From assembly GCA_964472875.1 (NCBI GenBank), contig CAYYMD010000076.1, positions 1-8,302 of the forward strand: 8,302 nt of DNA, in the 5' to 3' direction. The notes below the pieces were generated by a model, which saw only the letters and a program-made list of their open reading frames with translations, was not told where the DNA came from and ran no database searches. Source of the stretch: CAYYMD01 sp964472875 (lineage in GTDB: Bacteria; Planctomycetota; Phycisphaerae; SM23-33). Of this stretch, positions 5,502 to 8,302 are shown piece after piece. A program made the translations under genes and the position numbers. Within the stretch, counting starts at the first letter, position 1; each line of letters begins with the position of its first letter.

Positions 5502-6284
5502 ATGGTCTTTGTTTCAGGCATATATCACTGGGGCAAGAAGGATTACATTTTCGACCGTGCGTATTGCAGTTTTTGCGGCCGCACAAACCGCCCGATTCGC
5601 AGCTACACGACGTGGGAAGTCGCACACGTTATGTTCGTCCCGTTGATGCCGTGGGGAAAAATTCGCGTCGTTTGTCAATGCCTCACATGCAAGAGTTTCT
5701 TCAGACTTTACTTTAAAGGGCGCAAGCTGAAATCTGCTGTAGAAAAACAACGCGATGATGCCTTGAAACATGTAGGTCAAAACATCGATCAAACGCTGGA
5801 AGATATTGCTTTTTTGGCACATTTGGGCGATTTTGAAGGGGCGCAGTCAATTCTGGACGAACTCACCGCCCGGGATGAGTCTGGATATGCACTGGCAGAA
5901 GCGAGATTATTGGCGCTGCGTGGCGAAGTCGAGAAAGCCGAGTGTAGCTTTCATAGAGCCGTAAAACTGGACTCCGAGTCGGGCATGCCGAACTACTGGT
6001 TCGGCCACTTCCTTTTGATTCAGGAACGGGACGAAGATGCCGTAGTCCACCTGCGGAGAGCGTATGAGCTCAGTGCCAGCGAAGACTGTATTGTCTTGCT
6101 GAAAGACTTTATTCATGTGCGCAAACAGCAGAAAAACTGGCACGGTCTGGCGACGATAATGACCGAGATTAAATATCTGGCCCCGGATGCCATCAGCGAC
6201 AAAAGGTCCGCCAAACTCTACTCAAAAGCATGCAGAAAAAGTGGGCGAAACCTGGATATCGCCAACCCATACGCTCAGGTATAA
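5502..6284 (+). CDS. Zinc-ribbon protein with TPR-like helical repeats
   Basis: The protein has 260 residues and no signal peptide. Residues 22-63 form a zinc ribbon, CSFCG (C22, C25) and CLTC (C60, C63), spaced by a segment containing FVPLMPWGKIRVV. That pattern (two CxxC pairs around a hydrophobic FxPxxPxxK hairpin) resembles the zinc_ribbon_15-type domains of small bacterial proteins of unknown role. From about residue 80 to 245 it is alpha-helical with TPR-like units: DFEGAQSILDEL; an AEARLLALRGEVEKAECSF repeat; and DEDAVVHLRRAYELSAS. TPRs normally bind other proteins, so a cytoplasmic scaffolding or sensing role is conceivable, but no partner is visible. The start is the only ATG before the ribbon; its ribosome binding site is poor (AAGG 14 bases upstream). 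Codon use is clearly less GC-rich than in prfB or uvrC, hinting at acquired or weakly constrained DNA. Function unknown. Confidence 0.78.
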   Translation: MVFVSGIYHWGKKDYIFDRAYCSFCGRTNRPIRSYTTWEVAHVMFVPLMPWGKIRVVCQCLTCKSFFRLYFKGRKLKSAVEKQRDDALKHVGQNIDQTLEDIAFLAHLGDFEGAQSILDELTARDESGYALAEARLLALRGEVEKAECSFHRAVKLDSESGMPNYWFGHFLLIQERDEDAVVHLRRAYELSASEDCIVLLKDFIHVRKQQKNWHGLATIMTEIKYLAPDAISDKRSAKLYSKACRKSGRNLDIANPYAQV

Positions 6285-6369
6285 ATCTATAAGAGCCCAC
6301 CCGTTTCGATTATGTGAACCAATTATTGCCGGCTTACTTGCCGCAAATATCCCTTTACCCCGCCCTATT

Positions 6370-6399
6370 TTCAAATTATCATTTTGTATTGGATATACT
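6370..6399 (+). promoter_or_regulatory. Putative promoter of the 138-residue protein gene
   Basis: TTCAAA (6370-6375) and TATACT (6394-6399, five of six to TATAAT) are 18 bases apart in an AT-rich part of the gap 6285-6467. Transcription would begin near 6406 and leave a leader of about 60 bases before the ATG at 6468. Nothing else is seen in this gap. Confidence 0.42.
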
Positions 6400-6467
6400 G
6401 CGGCCGAGGGCAATGTATTTTACGCAGGGCCAGAGCAGTACACATTATCACAGCAACGAGGTGACCT

Positions 6468-6884
6468 ATGGCATCACGTATAACCGAACCGACATGGGAA
6501 GCAACGCTTCCGTATGAATGGGAATCGCAGCGAGATGGCGATTACATCTGTCTTTACCATCCAAACGGCGTAGGCGCTGTGCAGATAAGCGCTGCGTTTA
6601 AAGATTCGGCCGTCACGAAAGAGGACTTGCGCAACTTTGCCTCTGAGCATCTGGGGGCAGGGGCGAAAATCCGCGAACTTACCTGCGGAGATTTTTGCGG
6701 ATTTACACTTGCGTTTGGAAACAAAGACACTTATTGGCGCCACTGGTATCTTCGTTGTGCCAATCAAATGCTTTTTATCACGTACAACTGTTATATCAAC
6801 GACCGCGGCCTTGAAGATGAAGCACTTTCGGAAGTGCTGAACAGTCTCCAGCGCCGTCAAACAAAGTCTCCGCAATCTCCTTGA
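6468..6884 (+). CDS. Hypothetical 138-residue soluble protein
   Basis: I do not recognise this protein with certainty. The start has a good ribosome binding site (GAGGTGA, 6458-6464). There is no signal peptide or membrane segment. It reads as one small alpha/beta domain: an N-terminal LPYEWESQRDGDYICLYHPNG, strand GAVQISAAF, a helix TKEDLRNFASEHLG, then GDFCGFTLAFGNKDTYWRHWYLRCANQMLFITYNC, and a final acidic helix EDEALSEVLNSLQ. A tandem of strands with a closing helix after a WYL...ITY core is reminiscent of DUF3805-like or immunity-type small proteins, but this is only a visual resemblance. No toxin gene stands beside it. The stop (TGA 6882-6884) lies inside the -35 box of the following vapBC promoter. 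Confidence 0.72.
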   Translation: MASRITEPTWEATLPYEWESQRDGDYICLYHPNGVGAVQISAAFKDSAVTKEDLRNFASEHLGAGAKIRELTCGDFCGFTLAFGNKDTYWRHWYLRCANQMLFITYNCYINDRGLEDEALSEVLNSLQRRQTKSPQSP

Positions 6885-6918
6885 CGAATGCATATATTAA
6901 ATGCATACTTATATGCAT
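6881..6918 (+). promoter_or_regulatory. vapBC promoter and operator with three ATGCAT boxes
   Basis: TTGACG (6881-6886) and CATACT (6904-6909) are 17 bases apart and would start transcription at 6916-6917, the first base of the vapB ATG. ATGCATA at 6888-6894, ATGCATA at 6901-6907 and its mirror TATGCAT at 6912-6918 are set 11-13 bases apart, about one helical turn. The last two form a 7-bp inverted repeat with a 4-base spacer covering the -10 box and start site. This is the expected layout for autorepression by the VapB or VapBC complex. Operator function is inferred. Confidence 0.62.
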
Positions 6919-7123
6919 GAGAACTACACTTAACATAGACGATGAGAAACTTGCCCGCGCGGCCGAACTGACCGGCGTCAGCGAGAAGACAGCGCTGGTA
7001 AGGATGGGCCTGGAGGCCCTCATCGCCCGCCGCAGCGCCGAGCGCCTGGCGGCCCTTGGCGGCAGCGAAAAGAAACTCGCCCCAGTCAACCGCCGCAGGA
7101 GCGCAAAAAGTGGTTCTCGTTGA
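6917..7123 (+). CDS. vapB: VapB-family antitoxin
   Basis: This 68-residue protein opens MRTTLNIDDEKLARAAELTG, the standard start of VapB antitoxins (VapB_antitoxin family), where the N-terminal strand pairs into a ribbon-helix-helix DNA-binding dimer. EKTALVRMGLEALIARRSA forms the following helix. The basic C-terminal tail (after about residue 45, ending NRRRSAKSGSR) would wrap the VapC toxin and cover its active site. The start at 6917 is fixed by this homology and by the promoter spacing. No Shine-Dalgarno sequence precedes it, in line with a leaderless message. Reading could continue upstream in frame but would include the operator. Its end overlaps vapC by 14 bases, so the two are translated from one message. 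By family, the antitoxin also represses its own promoter together with VapC. Confidence 0.87.
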   Translation: MRTTLNIDDEKLARAAELTGVSEKTALVRMGLEALIARRSAERLAALGGSEKKLAPVNRRRSAKSGSR

Positions 7124-7463
7124 CACATCGGTGTGGGTAGACCACCTCCGCCGCGGTGACAATGCACTGGCCCAGATGCTCCGCGCGGGCGAGGTGGCCT
7201 GCCACCCGTTCGTCATCGGCGAACTTGCCTGCGGCCGTCTGCGCAACCGCGGGGAGATCCTCACGCTTCTGGTCGCACTGCCGGCCACGCCAAAGGCCGA
7301 GGATGATGAAATCCTCGAATTCATCGACGACCATCGACTGGCCGGCAAGGGCCTGGGGCTTATCGACGTGCACCTGCTGGCCTCGGCCGCTTTGGCTGGC
7401 CTCGGCCTGTGGACGCGGGATAAAACGCTCGCATCCGCCGCATCGCGGCTGGGTTTGGACTAA
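7110..7463 (+). CDS. vapC: VapC-family toxin, PIN-domain ribonuclease
   Basis: This is a 117-residue PIN-domain protein; VapC toxins cut specific RNAs (tRNA or the rRNA sarcin-ricin loop) when freed from VapB. The acidic metal-binding residues are in place: D5 in LVDTSVWVDH, E38 in VIGELACG, D86 in LGLIDVHLLASA and D104 in LWTRDKTL. The DDEILEFIDDHRLAGKGLG segment is also typical of this VapC subgroup. GTG 7110 is chosen as start because AGGAG (7097-7101) lies 8 bases before it and the PIN core begins four residues later. A longer version from 7056 would add 18 low-complexity residues and is unlikely. The gene overlaps vapB and has no promoter of its own. All active-site residues are intact, so the toxin is probably active. 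The RNA target cannot be read from the sequence. Confidence 0.93.
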   Translation: MVLVDTSVWVDHLRRGDNALAQMLRAGEVACHPFVIGELACGRLRNRGEILTLLVALPATPKAEDDEILEFIDDHRLAGKGLGLIDVHLLASAALAGLGLWTRDKTLASAASRLGLD

Positions 7464-7700
7464 TCTGCGCGCGCAGCGGCGCGGGGAATTTCGAGATTTG
7501 CGGGGAAAAAATAAAAATTTTTATGTGCTCTCACGGCCGTGGGTTACGAATTGCGGACATGCCCGCCAGGCGCGGTTTGCGCGCGCAATGGTGATGTTTC
7601 GTCCAAGTATGGAGGGCAATTAATTTATGATTTCGGATTTGGGAATATGAAAAAATCCGAAATGCGAAATTCGAATCCTTCTTCGCCCCGTGGGCTACTA
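7464..7700. other. Gene-free gap with palindromes after vapC
   Basis: No credible gene is seen. CTGCGCGCGCAG at 7465-7476 is a self-complementary palindrome right after the vapC stop. An A-rich/T-rich run (AAAAATAAAAATTTTTAT, about 7506-7523) follows and may help to end transcription. Two near-identical CCGTGGGYTAC segments stand at 7537-7547 and 7688-7698. The mixed composition and lack of long open frames suggest degenerate intergenic or insertion-scarred DNA. Confidence 0.45.
7630..7663. repeat. 11-bp perfect inverted repeat
   Basis: ATTTCGGATTT (7630-7640) and AAATCCGAAAT (7653-7663) are perfect reverse complements around a 12-base loop, 185 bases before the IS110 transposase. It could form a hairpin in RNA from either strand. 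It has no T-run and no adjacent gene end. Its position just outside or within the left end of the insertion element is the only context available. Confidence 0.5.
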
Positions 7701-7715
7701 AGGACCGATGAACCG

Positions 7716-7730
7716 CCCGCCTGCGGCGGG
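7716..7730. repeat. Short GC hairpin CCCGCC-TGC-GGCGGG
   Basis: A 6-bp perfect stem with a three-base loop is followed by TAAAATC. It lacks a T-run on the plus strand. Read on the minus strand it is followed by CGGTTC, also without a T-run. It may be part of the insertion-element left end or a dispersed GC hairpin; it is too short to classify. Confidence 0.4.
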
Positions 7731-7794
7731 TAAAATCAACTGTTCAACCAATGAACGAACCAACCAGGCCACTATCACCTAATGGCATGACAAA

Positions 7795-7848
7795 GGCTGT
7801 CCTCCTGATAAACTTATAGGTAATTTTAGCTAATCAAGGAGAACAGCC
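7795..7848 (+). promoter_or_regulatory. Hairpin that buries the transposase ribosome binding site
   Basis: GGCTGT-C-CTCCT (7795-7806) pairs with AGGAG-A-ACAGCC (7837-7848) in 11 bp with one C/A mismatch, ending on the base before the transposase ATG. The right arm includes AGGAG of the Shine-Dalgarno sequence AAGGAG (7836-7841). The loop is 30 AT-rich bases. Folded, the mRNA would hide the ribosome binding site and keep transposase output low. Such sequestration is known in other insertion sequences; its function here is inferred. Confidence 0.62.
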
Positions 7849-8302
7849 ATGATACACATAGGTATGGATTTGCATCATCGCAGCAGCGTAGTTCGGTGGC
7901 TATCGGATGATACCGGCGAGCTGTCTTCGGCTCGCAGTATACAGCATAACCGAATCGAAGAACTTGAACAATACCTTGACCAATTTGAAAATCAAAAAAT
8001 CCGGGTGGTGTTCGAGGCGATCTCAAACGCACGATGGATGAAACGCCTGCTGGAGAAGCGTCCCAATGTAGAAGCGGTGGCGGTTACGCCGCACAAAGTA
8101 AGGATAATCGCCGAAACGGTTTCAAAAACCGACAAGATAGACTCAGGCAAGCTTGCTATGCTAAGCAGCGTTGACATGCTGCCCCGGGCCTGGCTGCCGG
8201 ATGAACGAATAGAGCGACTTCGGGAACTGACCCGCCACCGCACAAGCCTGCTTGGCATGCGGACACGGTGTAAGAACAAGGTCAATGCAGTCCTGATGCG
8301 TG
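7849..8302 (+). CDS. IS110-family transposase (DEDD), N-terminal half
   Basis: The open frame runs without a stop from ATG 7849 to the window end (151 codons). It starts MIHIGMDLHHRSSVV, the RuvC-like DEDD domain of IS110 transposases. Acidic residues D7, E56, D95 and D98 have nearly the spacing of the IS621 recombinase (D11, E60, D102, D105), with D95 and D98 in the hallmark KTDKIDSGKLA. A following helix (RIERLRELTRHRTSLLGMRTRCKNKVNAVLMR) matches the family's coiled segment. The C-terminal Tnp domain with the catalytic serine lies outside the window, so intactness cannot be judged. The enzyme excises and inserts the element as a circle, guided by a bridge RNA. AAGGAG at 7836-7841, 7 bases before the ATG, sets the start. 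Codon use is balanced, unlike the GC-rich host genes, as expected of mobile DNA. Confidence 0.94.
   Translation, partial: MIHIGMDLHHRSSVVRWLSDDTGELSSARSIQHNRIEELEQYLDQFENQKIRVVFEAISNARWMKRLLEKRPNVEAVAVTPHKVRIIAETVSKTDKIDSGKLAMLSSVDMLPRAWLPDERIERLRELTRHRTSLLGMRTRCKNKVNAVLMR

Larger units (their letters stand above)
7731..8302 (+). mobile_element. Partial IS110-family insertion sequence (left part)
   Basis: The element is recognised by its DEDD transposase, which runs off the window end. IS110 elements lack terminal inverted repeats, so the left border cannot be fixed; 7731 is a nominal start after the GC hairpin. In the IS110 group the non-coding left end, between the border and the transposase, encodes the bridge RNA. 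The stretch 7731-7848 is gene-free and contains GTTCA-ACCAA-TGAAC (7742-7756) and a long hairpin at 7795-7848, as might be expected of such an end. If the element belongs to the IS1111 group, the RNA would instead lie beyond the window. Confidence 0.72.

Noticed and set aside
5420..5716. 98-residue plus-strand frame before the zinc-ribbon gene
   Set aside because: It overlaps the zinc-ribbon coding region in another frame and has no ribosome binding site or domain.
6888..6918. ATGCAT series as a repeat array or CRISPR
   Set aside because: There are only three 6-7 base units with no spacers of CRISPR length; a promoter operator explains them.
7465..7476. CTGCGCGCGCAG as intrinsic terminator of vapBC
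   Set aside because: No T-run follows the palindrome; the T-rich stretch lies more than 35 bases further on.
7539..7733. 64-residue plus-strand frame in the gap before the insertion element
   Set aside because: It has no ribosome binding site and runs through palindromes and low-complexity sequence, without a recognisable domain.

Overview
The window looks like a piece of chromosome from a GC-rich, Gram-negative-type bacterium. My best guess is a planctomycete-like lineage (Planctomycetota, possibly Phycisphaerae-like). The grounds are the high GC coding style, a secreted right-handed beta-helix protein of a type common there, a compact UvrC, and loose spacing with many single-gene units. 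This is inference from style, since no rRNA or phylogenetic marker search was possible.

Left part (1-3059), housekeeping. prfB (release factor 2) reads through an in-frame TGA at a CTTTGAC programmed +1 frameshift site, so the true gene runs 132-1254 and not from the internal ATG at 265. After a gene-free gap comes uvrC (1452-2822). It keeps all its visible catalytic residues but lacks the C-terminal helix-hairpin-helix domain and about 110 residues of the central linker. A perfect TATAAT lies 7 bases before its ATG, which suggests a leaderless mRNA. A 77-residue single-pass membrane protein (2826-3059, minus strand) ends 3 bases from the uvrC stop, facing it.

Middle part (3060-5304). The gap 3060-3351 holds a likely small RNA or leader attenuator: TATAAT, a long bulged hairpin, a T7 run, and a 9-bp inverted repeat that encloses the whole hairpin. 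Next is a secreted right-handed beta-helix protein, split into two overlapping frames (3352-3639 and 3636-5117) by an apparent one-base deletion at a GTGA stop/start overlap. Then comes a tRNA-Pro(GGG) gene on the minus strand with its own promoter. A perfect 17-bp stem hairpin abuts its 3' end.

Right part (5305-8302), accessory. It contains a zinc-ribbon plus TPR-like protein (5502-6284) and an unrecognised 138-residue protein (6468-6884), both visibly less GC-rich than the left part. A vapBC toxin-antitoxin pair (6917-7463) follows; its promoter and three ATGCAT boxes overlap the antitoxin start codon, again predicting a leaderless message. The window ends in the first half of an IS110-family transposase (7849 onward). 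The non-coding stretch before it is a candidate for the left end and bridge RNA of the element. That stretch contains a hairpin that would bury the transposase ribosome binding site. No operon larger than vapBC is evident; the genes appear to be independent units. The strongest leads are the 3171-3265 RNA, the SD-burying hairpin of the IS110 element, the compact UvrC and the tRNA-abutting palindrome.
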